NCBI GenBank assembly: GCA_934747965.1
Contig: CAKVHI010000008.1
Location: 1 to 22,604 of the forward strand
Origin: an uncultured Clostridia bacterium
GTDB lineage: Bacteria > Bacillota > Clostridia > Christensenellales > UBA1242
Reading direction: 5' to 3'
DNA: 22,604 nucleotides
Of the stretch, positions 14,838-21,941 are shown one piece after another (within the stretch, counting starts at the first letter, position 1; each line of letters opens with the position of its first letter). The position numbers and the translations under genes were made by a program. The notes below the pieces were generated by a model. It was not told the DNA's origin. It saw only the letters and a program-made list of their open reading frames with translations, and ran no database searches.

Positions 14838-15986
14838 TTAATTTTTATGTGATATTAACAATTTTAAGGCTTTTATTAATTTGTTAATATCGCTTTTTTT
14901 ATTGAAATAACTTAAACTTATTCTTACCATGCCCGTTTTTAGGGTGTCAAAATGTTGATGAACAAGTGGAGCACAATGAAGCCCTGTTCGCACACATATA
15001 TTAAATTTTTCGCTCAAGAAATTTCCGACTTCGTTAGAAGGAAAACCTAATATGTTAAAACTTATAACACCACTATTTGGATTGTTTGAAGGGTATAATT
15101 TAAGGTTTTCAATTTCTTTTAATTTTGAAAAAAGATATTTTGATAAACAAGTGATTTTGTTATTAATTTTGTTTTGGTGCTTTTTTACAAATTTTAACCC
15201 TGCACCCAAACTTAATATTCCAGTTGTGTTTGAAGTGCCGCTTTCAAACCCGTCAGGGAAGTCATTAGGTTGAATAATGCTGTCGCTTTGTGTGCCTGTG
15301 CCACCAAATTTTATTGGTTTTAAATATTTTTTTGCTTTTTCGCTAACAAGCAAAGCGCCAATTCCAGTAGATGCATAAAAACCTTTGTGTCCTGCAATAG
15401 ATAAAAAATCTATATTCATTTTTTTCATATCAATTTTTTCGTGCCCTGCACTTTGAGCACAGTCAACCAAAAAAAGTAAGTTATGTTTTTTGCAGAGATT
15501 TCCAATTTTTTCAATTTCGTTAGTATATCCCGTTACATTACTCGTGAAAATGCAACAAACCATATATGTTTTGTCGTTGATAGAATTTTCAAATTTTTCT
15601 AATGATATTTTTCCGTTTTTATCTGGGCTTAGTGTTGTTATTGCTTGGTTGTTATTTTGTTTAAGATTGTTTAAAGGTCTTAAAACTGAATTGTGTTCGT
15701 AAATTGTTGTAATGATATGTCCGCCTCTCTGACTTGTTCCCAAAATGGCAAGGTTTAAAGCCTCTGTGCATCCGCTTGTAAAAATAACATTTTCTATATT
15801 TTCACAATTAAAATAATTTGCAAGATTTTCTCTAATTTCTATTATTTTACTTGCGAGATTGCTTGATATTTTGTATCCGCCTCTGTTGGGATTTGCAGAA
15901 TACTTTTTCAAACATGATTTTAAAATTTCAAATTTTACACATAGTGGTTTTTTGTTGGTTGTGGCACCATTATCAAGATAAATCAT
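14838..15986 (-). CDS. Cysteine desulfurase family protein (class V aminotransferase fold)
   Basis: PLP enzyme of the cysteine/selenocysteine desulfurase family. The 382-residue product has YLDNGATT at 3-10, the PLP Asp175 and Gln178 (VDCAQSAG), the PLP lysine K201 in AGHKGF, and the catalytic-loop cysteine C338 in VRTGLHCAP. It resembles the non-NifS/SufS branch described by TIGR01977. No suf or isc scaffold genes are nearby; the only partner visible is the divergent Se/S-carrier-like gene, suggesting sulfur or selenium handling rather than bulk Fe-S assembly. An AAGGA site lies about 10 bases before the ATG, and a TATAAT lies on the minus strand at 16,028-16,023. Confidence 0.9.
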   Translation of the reverse strand: MIYLDNGATTNKKPLCVKFEILKSCLKKYSANPNRGGYKISSNLASKIIEIRENLANYFNCENIENVIFTSGCTEALNLAILGTSQRGGHIITTIYEHNSVLRPLNNLKQNNNQAITTLSPDKNGKISLEKFENSINDKTYMVCCIFTSNVTGYTNEIEKIGNLCKKHNLLFLVDCAQSAGHEKIDMKKMNIDFLSIAGHKGFYASTGIGALLVSEKAKKYLKPIKFGGTGTQSDSIIQPNDFPDGFESGTSNTTGILSLGAGLKFVKKHQNKINNKITCLSKYLFSKLKEIENLKLYPSNNPNSGVISFNILGFPSNEVGNFLSEKFNICVRTGLHCAPLVHQHFDTLKTGMVRISLSYFNKKSDINKLIKALKLLISHKN

Positions 15987-16022
15987 AGAACATCCTTGTA
16001 ACTTAAAATTTCTTCAATTAAT

Positions 16023-16028
16023 ATTATA
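16023..16028 (-). promoter_or_regulatory. Possible -10 box of the desulfurase-family gene
   Basis: Reading the minus strand, a perfect TATAAT lies 37-42 bases before the start codon, predicting a leader of about 30 bases. No convincing -35 stands at the right distance, so this is tentative. Confidence 0.3.
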
Positions 16029-16068
16029 TATTGTGTAGCAAAATAAATTGTTACAAAGGAGAAAGTTT

Positions 16069-16323
16069 ATGAATTATATATTAGCCGTTTTTACTTCAAG
16101 GAGTCAAACCATGCTTTTTTATAACAAACTTAAAGCAAAACGCATTGCTTGCTCAATAATAAACAATCCAAAAGCAACAAACATTACTTGCGGAATTTGT
16201 GTAAAATTTTATGCTTACAACTTAAGTCAAGCAAGAGCAATTTTAAGTAATAACATGACTGGCTTTGCGGGGTTTTTTAAATATATTGACAACTTCGGAA
16301 GGGTAAGTGTTTCGCCATTATGA
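16069..16323 (+). CDS. Se/S carrier-like protein (DUF3343 / PF11823 type)
   Basis: The 84-residue protein begins MNYILAVFTSRSQTMLFYNKL. It has the family pattern of an N-terminal beta strand, an F.SR.QT helix, an N.P block at about 53-56 of the family alignment, and a conserved Cys-Gly (TCGICVKF), followed by FAGFFK. PF11823 members are proposed sulfur or selenium carriers and are often next to desulfurase-like genes, as here with the divergent gene at 15,986. The ATG at 16,069 has AAAGGAG (16,056-16,062) upstream. The NTPR block of relatives reads NNPK here. Function is inferred from family and neighbour. Confidence 0.85.
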   Translation: MNYILAVFTSRSQTMLFYNKLKAKRIACSIINNPKATNITCGICVKFYAYNLSQARAILSNNMTGFAGFFKYIDNFGRVSVSPL

Positions 16324-16352
16324 AATATTACCTGAAAAGCTTTGTAATTAAT

Positions 16353-16364
16353 ATAGTTAACTAT
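16353..16364. other. 12-bp perfect palindrome ATAGTTAACTAT
   Basis: A perfect inverted repeat without spacer, lying between the carrier gene stop and its terminator. It could be an operator-like site, or chance in AT-rich DNA. No gene starts immediately beside it; hflX starts about 100 bases on. Confidence 0.3.
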
Positions 16365-16380
16365 TGTTCTATAAAATAAA

Positions 16381-16417
16381 ATTAGAAATAAAGTGTGTTT
16401 TTATTTCTAATTTTTTT
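16381..16417 (+). terminator. Intrinsic terminator after the Se/S carrier gene
   Basis: ATTAGAAATAAA (16381-16392) pairs perfectly with TTTATTTCTAAT (16400-16411) around a 7-base loop (GTGTGTT), followed by seven T's. Flanking A's and T's extend the stem. Although A/T-rich, the shape is canonical. Confidence 0.85.
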
Positions 16418-16429
16418 ATGTATTTTGAT

Positions 16430-16459
16430 TTGCAAAAAAATAGTGAAATTTGTTATAAT
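16430..16459 (+). promoter_or_regulatory. SigA-type promoter of hflX, predicted leaderless
   Basis: TTGCAA (16430-16435), 18-base spacer, TATAAT (16454-16459) with an extended -10 TG at 16451-16452. Counting seven bases from the -10 box, transcription should begin at 16466, which is the A of the hflX ATG. No Shine-Dalgarno sequence is present between the box and the ATG. Confidence 0.7.
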
Positions 16460-16465
16460 AAATTT

Positions 16466-17557
16466 ATGAGTAAAATTTATGATAACGCCCAGAAAAAACA
16501 AACAGCAGTGATGTGTTATGCTTGTTTTAATAGTCATGAAGATATTGATATGAAAATGAGTGAATTAAAAAGTTTAATCAAAGCAAATAACATTGATGTT
16601 GTTGGAATGATTGTTCAAAACATAAAAAAACCCGATTTGTCATATTTGATTGGAACGGGTAAACTTGAAGAATTAAAACAGCAAGTTGATGTAACCAGCG
16701 CTGATATGGTTATTTTTCAAAATGAACTTTCTGGAAGCAAAATTAATAACCTAGAACAATTTTTGAATGTTAAAGTTATAGACAGAACAATGCTTATTTT
16801 GGATATTTTTGCCGAAAGGGCACAATCAAGAGAGGGTAAACTTCAAGTTGAACTTGCTCAACTAAAATATTCTCTTCCAAGGCTTGCTGGTTTAAAAGCC
16901 TCAAACAATCGCTATGGCGGTGGTGTTGGTATGAGAGGTCCCGGAGAAACTAAACTTGAACTTGACAGAAGAAAAGTTGAAAATCAAATTTTATCAAAAC
17001 AGAAAGAATTAGACATTGTTAAAGCAAATCGAGATTTAAGGCGTAAGCAAAGAATTGAAACGGGTCAAAAGACTGTTGCTTTGGTTGGCTACACAAACAG
17101 CGGTAAGTCGACACTTATGAATGTGATAACAAAAAGCGATGTTTTTGTTAAGGATATGCTTTTTGCAACGCTTGACACAACAACAAGAAAAGTTTTTTTG
17201 AATGAAAATCTTACAATTTTATTGTCAGATACTGTCGGCTTTGTGTCTGACCTTAATCACGAACTTGTAGATGCTTTTAAATCGACTTTGGAAGAAAGTT
17301 TAACTGCCGACTTACTTTTAAATATAGTTGATATATCTGACCCAGAAGCATTTAAGAAAGAACAAATAACTAAAGATGTTTTGGCTGAACTTGGTGTTGA
17401 TTTAAGCAAGGTTAAAACTGTTTATAACAAAATTGATAAAATTCATCAAGTGCCTGTAAATGATTGTTTGCAAATTTCAGCTAAGCAAAATGTGAATATA
17501 GACAAGTTAAAAAATTTGATTATTGACTATTTCCAAAATGGGTGTAACAAAAATTAA
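16466..17557 (+). CDS. hflX: GTPase HflX
   Basis: Ribosome-associated GTPase that splits stalled or stressed 70S ribosomes. The 363-residue product has the N-terminal HflX domain (KKPDLSYLIGTGKLEEL at 54-70), the linker signature GGGVGMRGPGETKLELDRR (151-169), P-loop GYTNSGKS (208-215), DTVG (255-258), NKID (321-324) and SAK (338-340). It is shorter than many HflX proteins because the C-terminal domain is minimal. The ATG at 16466 gives the right N-terminal length; the in-frame start at 16364 would lie before the terminator and promoter. No ribosome binding site is visible, consistent with a leaderless mRNA. Confidence 0.95.
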   Translation: MSKIYDNAQKKQTAVMCYACFNSHEDIDMKMSELKSLIKANNIDVVGMIVQNIKKPDLSYLIGTGKLEELKQQVDVTSADMVIFQNELSGSKINNLEQFLNVKVIDRTMLILDIFAERAQSREGKLQVELAQLKYSLPRLAGLKASNNRYGGGVGMRGPGETKLELDRRKVENQILSKQKELDIVKANRDLRRKQRIETGQKTVALVGYTNSGKSTLMNVITKSDVFVKDMLFATLDTTTRKVFLNENLTILLSDTVGFVSDLNHELVDAFKSTLEESLTADLLLNIVDISDPEAFKKEQITKDVLAELGVDLSKVKTVYNKIDKIHQVPVNDCLQISAKQNVNIDKLKNLIIDYFQNGCNKN

Positions 17558-17765
17558 AAAACTTTTTTGAAGGCGATTTCCCCAAATACCGCAAAAAATT
17601 TTTAATATCATTGTTTGAATTAACATCAGTCATCCGAAAATAATGCTCCACATTGCTTTCACCCCACTTCCGACAATATAAAAAATAAGTGAAATTATTA
17701 AAAGGTAATTCTTTTATTATTTCACTTTTTTTAAAAACTTTTTTATTCTGAATAAATTTATGCAC
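17520..17765 (-). pseudogene. Doubtful 81-residue ORF antisense to the hflX 3' end
   Basis: An open frame with a GTG start at 17765 and stop overlapping the last 38 bases of hflX. Its middle looks protein-like (FLYCRKWGESNVEHYF, then DIKNFLRYLGKSPSKKF), but I recognise no family. There is no ribosome binding site, no promoter is evident, and the hflX terminator lies inside its 5' part. It could be a remnant of a decayed gene or a chance ORF. Confidence 0.2.
17687..17732 (+). terminator. Terminator downstream of hflX
   Basis: AAGTGAAAT (17687-17695) pairs with ATTTCACTT (17719-17727). The inner helix TAAAAG/CTTTTA continues it across a small internal loop, with GTAATT as loop and a T-run to 17732. 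It lies 130 bases past the hflX stop. An A-rich flank makes weak minus-strand termination possible. Confidence 0.75.
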
Positions 17766-17779
17766 ATTTTTTCATGCAA
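17749..17779 (+). promoter_or_regulatory. Possible forespore-sigma (SigF/SigG-like) promoter
   Basis: TGAATA (17749-17754), 18 bases, then CATGCAA (17773-17779). This compares with the recalled SigG pattern TGAATA-17/18-CATACTA (5 of 7 in the -10). A separate TACTAT at 17785-17790 could be a SigA -10 but has no -35. Whether this organism sporulates is not known from the window. Confidence 0.2.
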
Positions 17780-17874
17780 AAAAATACTATGACTATATAC
17801 AGATGAGAAAAAGAGAAGTACAAAAGAAAAGACTACATAATATTTTTTAAAATTTTAAAAAAGGAGGACTCTGT

Positions 17875-18072
17875 ATGTTATTCAACGGTTTTGGCGGATG
17901 TGGCAATATGCCAAAAGATTGTGGTTGTGGCGACAACAACTGCATGTGGATAATCTTGTTATTGCTTTTCTGCAACTGCGGTGGTGGAATTAATGGCTGT
18001 GTGGACATTTGCTCATTAATTTTCTTACTATTACTTTTAAGTTGCTGTGATAACAATAATTGCTGCAAATAG
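17875..18072 (+). CDS. Small Cys-rich hydrophobic protein
   Basis: A 65-residue protein with 12 cysteines arranged around two hydrophobic stretches (MWIILLLLFC at 24-33 and ICSLIFLLLLLSCC at 45-58), separated and flanked by Gly/Asn/Asp/Cys loops such as CGCGDNNC and CDNNNCC. Its translation signal is very strong (AAAGGAGG, 8 bases before the ATG). Similar short proteins in Clostridia are sometimes named after chorion high-cysteine proteins; their role is unknown, and some look like spore-coat or envelope components. It is monocistronic with its own terminator. The two halves look like an ancient internal duplication. Confidence 0.75.
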   Translation: MLFNGFGGCGNMPKDCGCGDNNCMWIILLLLFCNCGGGINGCVDICSLIFLLLLLSCCDNNNCCK

Positions 18073-18089
18073 TTAAAAAAAGTCCGTTT

Positions 18090-18116
18090 AAGGTCCGCTT
18101 TAGGCGGGCTTTTTTT
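18090..18116 (+). terminator. Intrinsic terminator after the Cys-rich gene
   Basis: GTCCGC (18093-18098) pairs with GCGGGC (18104-18109), one G-U pair and loop TTTAG, extended by three weak pairs and followed by seven T's. An alternative longer stem can form between AAAAAAAGTCCG (18076-18087 region) and CGGGCTTTTTTT because the GTCCG segment is repeated. Confidence 0.9.
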
Positions 18117-18164
18117 CACAATCTTTTTATATGTATATTCAAAAATATCTAAAAATTGTTAAAA

Positions 18165-18193
18165 TTAGAAAAATTTTACATTTTTGGTATAAT
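18165..18193 (+). promoter_or_regulatory. Upstream promoter P1 of the surface protein gene
   Basis: TTAGAA (18165-18170), 17-base spacer, TATAAT (18188-18193) with extended -10 TGG. Start predicted near 18200, giving a leader of about 133 bases. Confidence 0.5.
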
Positions 18194-18262
18194 TTGGTAA
18201 TTTTGAAAAATACTAACAAAAATTAAAAAAATTAAATAATTTATAATTTCGCTTTTAATTTG

Positions 18263-18291
18263 TTGACAAAATTTTTTTAATTATATAAAAT
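18263..18291 (+). promoter_or_regulatory. Proximal promoter P2 of the surface protein gene
   Basis: Perfect TTGACA (18263-18268), 17-base spacer, TAAAAT (18286-18291). Start predicted near 18298, giving a 35-base leader. With P1 upstream this gene has two tandem vegetative-type promoters, suggesting high or regulated expression. Confidence 0.8.
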
Positions 18292-18292
18292 A

Positions 18293-18316
18293 ATCTTGTT
18301 TACAAAATTACAAGAT
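18293..18316 (+). promoter_or_regulatory. 5' leader stem-loop of the surface protein mRNA
   Basis: ATCTTGT (18293-18299) and ACAAGAT (18310-18316) form a perfect 7-bp stem with a 10-base loop just before the AAGGAG ribosome binding site (18322-18327). From P1 the whole stem is transcribed. From P2 the predicted start falls at about its fifth base, so only P1 transcripts would certainly carry it. Confidence 0.45.
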
Positions 18317-18332
18317 ATTTCAAGGAGTTAGT

Positions 18333-21300
18333 ATGAAAAAATTAGCAAACAAATTTACAAAAATTGCAATAAATTGTTTGGCAGCAATCGCAACCCTATT
18401 GGTTGCTTTCTTAGGTGTGTTTTCATCACCACTTATGAATGTTGCAAAAGTTATGGCAGCAGGTGGGTCATCATCTTCGGCCTTAACACTTGCCAAACTT
18501 AAAAATAAAGTTAAGTTAGGTAATAATATTGTTATTCCTAAAGGCGAAGCAGGCTCAGCAACTGTAAACGCAATTATTAAAGACCCTAAAGGGGCAACAC
18601 TTTTTGATTCAACTAAAGTTTCTGAATATGAAAGTGCTGTTGACGGTGGGGTTACAACTTACACTATTAAAGATTCCGCTGGAACAGTAAAAGCAAAAGT
18701 TTCTGATGACGGAACAAATTATTCTTTAAAAGCAGAAAGAGTTGGAACTTACAAAGTTAGTTATTATGTTCAAGAAGTTGGTGCTTTCAGAGCATTAAAA
18801 ACTCAAGAATTCAAAATTCAAGTAACTGGCGAAAAAGCAACTTTAAGTTTTGAAGAAAACTCAGAATATATCATTCCAAGTGTTATTAATTCAGGCAACA
18901 CCGTTGTTTTGCCAAACCCAATTGTTAAAGATAGTGCAGGAAATGATGTTGCAGAAGCCGATGTTTTAAATCGTTTAACTGTTAAAATAAAAAATGCAAC
19001 TACTGGCGATGAATATACAAGTGCTAATGCATCAGATAGTTATTTTATCAAAAAAGTCAACAATCACTACTCTTTTGCACCTTCAGGGGATGAATCATGT
19101 TCTTATATAATTTCTTACACTTACAAAGATAACTTAACTGAACTAGACACAACTTATCCTCCTTTTGAAGTTAAATATGAAAAAGACTTTAAAGCAAGCA
19201 ATATTAAATTGGGCTATAAATTTACACAAGTTGACGGGGGATTGTCATCAATTCCATCAAGTTTTGAACTTGGAACAGATGTAATTTTACCTATTGCTTC
19301 ATTCTATGATGAAAACGATAGTGATTTTGAAGTTAAGGGTCATACTGTTGTAAATGTTATTTTCACACCTAACGAAGCAAGCAAAACAAAATATTCTAGT
19401 TTGCTAGAAACAGGCAAAGATTATGTTGTTGTTGCAAAAAATACTAATAAATTCAAACCTATGTATCCTTCAACAGAAGGTACTTACACAATCACTTATG
19501 ATTTGTCAAGTTACTATACTATGGATGCTAACAGCAAAAAGACTGAAACTGAAGAGAAAAAAGCAGATATTCATTTGATTTATAAAGTAACTGATGCAAA
19601 AGATTCAACTGCACCAACTACTTATGTTGTTAAAGATTATAGTGAAGAAGATATAGATGATGATTATGAAATCGTTGATGTTTCATACCTTCTTCCAACA
19701 AAAGTTAAAACTGGCACAACTATAAAATTCCCTGCAATTTATGCTGAAGATAATGTTTCTTCTTTTGCAGAAATGAAAGACAGTTTCCACCGTGTTATTG
19801 TTCCTGAAAAAGACACTAATATAACACTTGAAAATCAAACAAAAACTGGCTCAACAGAAAAGTATAAATTTAACGAAACTGCCTCTTATAAATTTGAAAA
19901 AGCAGGCACATACACAATTCGTTATGAAGCCACAGATAAAGCAAATAAATATAACTATACTGGCACAACATTCACAATAGTTGTTGAAGATGATTTTGAA
20001 GACGGTGCAAAACCAAGAATTACAATGTCAAGTGTTCCTGCATCTGTAAAAGCAGGGGATACTGTTGAAATTAAAAAACCAACAGTTATTGACTATAAAT
20101 CAGATAAACCAAGTGAAACAGAAATAGATGACAAAAATCTTGAAATTTACAATTTATACTATCAAACATCTTCTATTGCAAGTGAAGATGCACTAAAGGC
20201 AGAACTAAAAGAATTTAGGAAAAATGGTCAAAGTGCAAACCTAAAACTTCTTGAAGAGAAAGAAAATGATAGCACAACTTTAAGTTTCACAGCAGAAAGT
20301 GATGTTACAGTTGTATGTGTTGCTTTTGATGATTCTTTCTATGAAGATGAAACAACAGATGTTGGAATGAGTTATGAAAAACGCTCAATTAAAGTTTTGA
20401 ATATTGAAGCCGATAATGTTGCTCCAAGCATTGAAACATCTGACGCAAACTATATTTCTGGTTTCGATGCAGACAAATTAAAACAAGATGAAGAAATTAT
20501 TATTCCAAGTTTAAAAACAACAGACAATGAAAACACACAATATCTTGAAGGTTTTGTTGATGTTTATGATAAAAACGGAAATTCTATTAGTGTTGTTGGT
20601 GCAAAATATTTTGTAGATGGCGACAAAATGACAATTTCTGATGCAAAATTTGTTGCAACTAAATCAGGCGAATATACAATCGTTTACACACTTAAAGATA
20701 TTGGTGATAACTATGTAATTAAAAGTTATGTAGTAGAAATTGCCGACACTAAAGCGCCTACTATAGAACTTGATGGTACAATTTCTTCCGCTGAAATCGG
20801 ACAATCTTTAAGAATACCTTCAGTTATTGTTAGGGATGATAACGAAATTATAAATCCAACAAAGCTTGAAATTTTGTTTGGTGATAATTGCCCAAGTTAC
20901 ACATTCAACAAAGGAACAAATGAATTTACAGCTCGTGAAGTTGGTACATTCAAATATAAATATATTGCTTATGATGCTGCGGGAAACAAGGCTGAAACTC
21001 CTTTCTATTCTTTCGAAGCAAAAGACACTCAAAAACCAGTAATCACAACAGAATATGATTTAAATACAATCAAAACATTCAAATTAGAAAAAGTAGAAGG
21101 TAGCAACGATTATAAAGCAATAGAACTTCCTGACTATGTTGCAGAAGATGTTCTTAATGGAATTAGAGAAAGCAAAGTTATTGTTAAATCTCCTAAAAAT
21201 AAAGAATTAAAAGTAACTTATAATGCTGAAAAAGGCGTTTATACTTTTGTTCCAACAGTTGACGGAGCATATACAGTTATTTATAGTGCAACTGATAATG

Positions 21301-21878
21301 CAAACAACTCAACTGAATTAACTTATATTATTAAAATTGGCGACACAACTGCACCTTCAGTTGAATTTGACAGTGGAATGAATTTTGGCAAAAAATCTGA
21401 TGTTAAAGTTAGCAAAACTTTGTCAATAGACCTTTCAAAGATTAGTATTAGTGATAAAGGCGAAACTAAAACTGCAAAAGAACTTGCTGATGAATATACA
21501 AACGGCACATTAAAAATGTTCACAATTACTGTTACTGGTCCAGACGGACAAACATTAACTGCTAATGAAGGAACTGCTAGTGGAATTAAAGAATATACAC
21601 TAAGTAGTGCTGGAAAATATACAATCACTTACATTGCTAGAGATAAAGCTGGTAATGAAAAAATTGTTAAAGAATATGTTACAGCTTATGCAGATGAAAA
21701 CAAATCAGTAATTTCAACTGAAACTTGGAGTATTGTTTTGATTGTTATTTCTCTTGCTATTTTGGCTGGTGTTGTAATTTACTTTGTTAAAACTCGTGAT
21801 AAAAAAACAAATAAAGGCACACCTGTTAAATTGTCAGATAAAAAAGATGACAAAAAGGACGATAAAAAACAAGACTAA
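18333..21878 (+). CDS. Large secreted membrane-anchored protein with nine Ig-like modules
   Basis: The 1181-residue protein has a signal peptide (basic MKKLANKFTK, hydrophobic core to about 33, cleavage near VMA-A at 42-43). Nine tandem modules follow, each opening with a G..(I/V).(I/L)P strand (about residues 61, 186, 312, 458, 572, 716, 820, 927, 1027) and closing with (A/V)GTYTI.Y.a.D (about 136, 253, 382, 524, 654, 776, 869, 976, 1092). Module junctions often carry D..AP, for example DTKAPTIELDG. One helix at about 1129-1152 is followed by a Lys/Asp-rich cytoplasmic tail. There is no LPXTG motif and no catalytic domain that I can see. Probably an adhesin or structural surface protein; the ligand is unknown. 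Confidence 0.9.
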   Translation: MKKLANKFTKIAINCLAAIATLLVAFLGVFSSPLMNVAKVMAAGGSSSSALTLAKLKNKVKLGNNIVIPKGEAGSATVNAIIKDPKGATLFDSTKVSEYESAVDGGVTTYTIKDSAGTVKAKVSDDGTNYSLKAERVGTYKVSYYVQEVGAFRALKTQEFKIQVTGEKATLSFEENSEYIIPSVINSGNTVVLPNPIVKDSAGNDVAEADVLNRLTVKIKNATTGDEYTSANASDSYFIKKVNNHYSFAPSGDESCSYIISYTYKDNLTELDTTYPPFEVKYEKDFKASNIKLGYKFTQVDGGLSSIPSSFELGTDVILPIASFYDENDSDFEVKGHTVVNVIFTPNEASKTKYSSLLETGKDYVVVAKNTNKFKPMYPSTEGTYTITYDLSSYYTMDANSKKTETEEKKADIHLIYKVTDAKDSTAPTTYVVKDYSEEDIDDDYEIVDVSYLLPTKVKTGTTIKFPAIYAEDNVSSFAEMKDSFHRVIVPEKDTNITLENQTKTGSTEKYKFNETASYKFEKAGTYTIRYEATDKANKYNYTGTTFTIVVEDDFEDGAKPRITMSSVPASVKAGDTVEIKKPTVIDYKSDKPSETEIDDKNLEIYNLYYQTSSIASEDALKAELKEFRKNGQSANLKLLEEKENDSTTLSFTAESDVTVVCVAFDDSFYEDETTDVGMSYEKRSIKVLNIEADNVAPSIETSDANYISGFDADKLKQDEEIIIPSLKTTDNENTQYLEGFVDVYDKNGNSISVVGAKYFVDGDKMTISDAKFVATKSGEYTIVYTLKDIGDNYVIKSYVVEIADTKAPTIELDGTISSAEIGQSLRIPSVIVRDDNEIINPTKLEILFGDNCPSYTFNKGTNEFTAREVGTFKYKYIAYDAAGNKAETPFYSFEAKDTQKPVITTEYDLNTIKTFKLEKVEGSNDYKAIELPDYVAEDVLNGIRESKVIVKSPKNKELKVTYNAEKGVYTFVPTVDGAYTVIYSATDNANNSTELTYIIKIGDTTAPSVEFDSGMNFGKKSDVKVSKTLSIDLSKISISDKGETKTAKELADEYTNGTLKMFTITVTGPDGQTLTANEGTASGIKEYTLSSAGKYTITYIARDKAGNEKIVKEYVTAYADENKSVISTETWSIVLIVISLAILAGVVIYFVKTRDKKTNKGTPVKLSDKKDDKKDDKKQD

Positions 21879-21881
21879 TTT

Positions 21882-21911
21882 AAAAAATCTCACAAACAAG
21901 TGAGATTTTTT
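21882..21911. terminator. Terminator after the surface protein gene
   Basis: A perfect 12-bp stem pairs AAAAAATCTCAC (21882-21893) with GTGAGATTTTTT (21900-21911), around a 6-base loop. It is symmetric in A and T tracts, so it can work in both directions. Confidence 0.9.
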
Positions 21912-21941
21912 AATGCAAACTTTAAATTTTTACATAAACAC

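Larger units (their letters stand above)
17558..17874. other. Intergenic region between hflX and the Cys-rich gene
   Basis: 317 bases with no convincing gene. In order it holds about 130 bases of unexplained sequence (covered only by the doubtful antisense ORF), the hflX terminator, an AT-rich stretch with a TGAATA...CATGCAA pair that resembles a forespore-sigma promoter, a purine-rich leader, and the strong AAAGGAGG ribosome binding site of the next gene. Confidence 0.6.

Noticed and set aside
16364..16465. 34-residue N-terminal extension of hflX
   Set aside because: The extension would cover a perfect terminator and the promoter, and it has no similarity to HflX N-termini.
17749..17874. 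Riboswitch or large structured leader before the Cys-rich gene
   Set aside because: The region is A/T- and purine-rich with no stable G/C stems; only promoter-like elements and the ribosome binding site are visible.
17847..18119. 90-residue minus-strand ORF opposite the Cys-rich gene
   Set aside because: It mirrors the repeated Leu/Cys codons of the sense gene as Gln/Pro/Ser-rich sequence and starts inside the terminator stem. The sense strand has the strong ribosome binding site.
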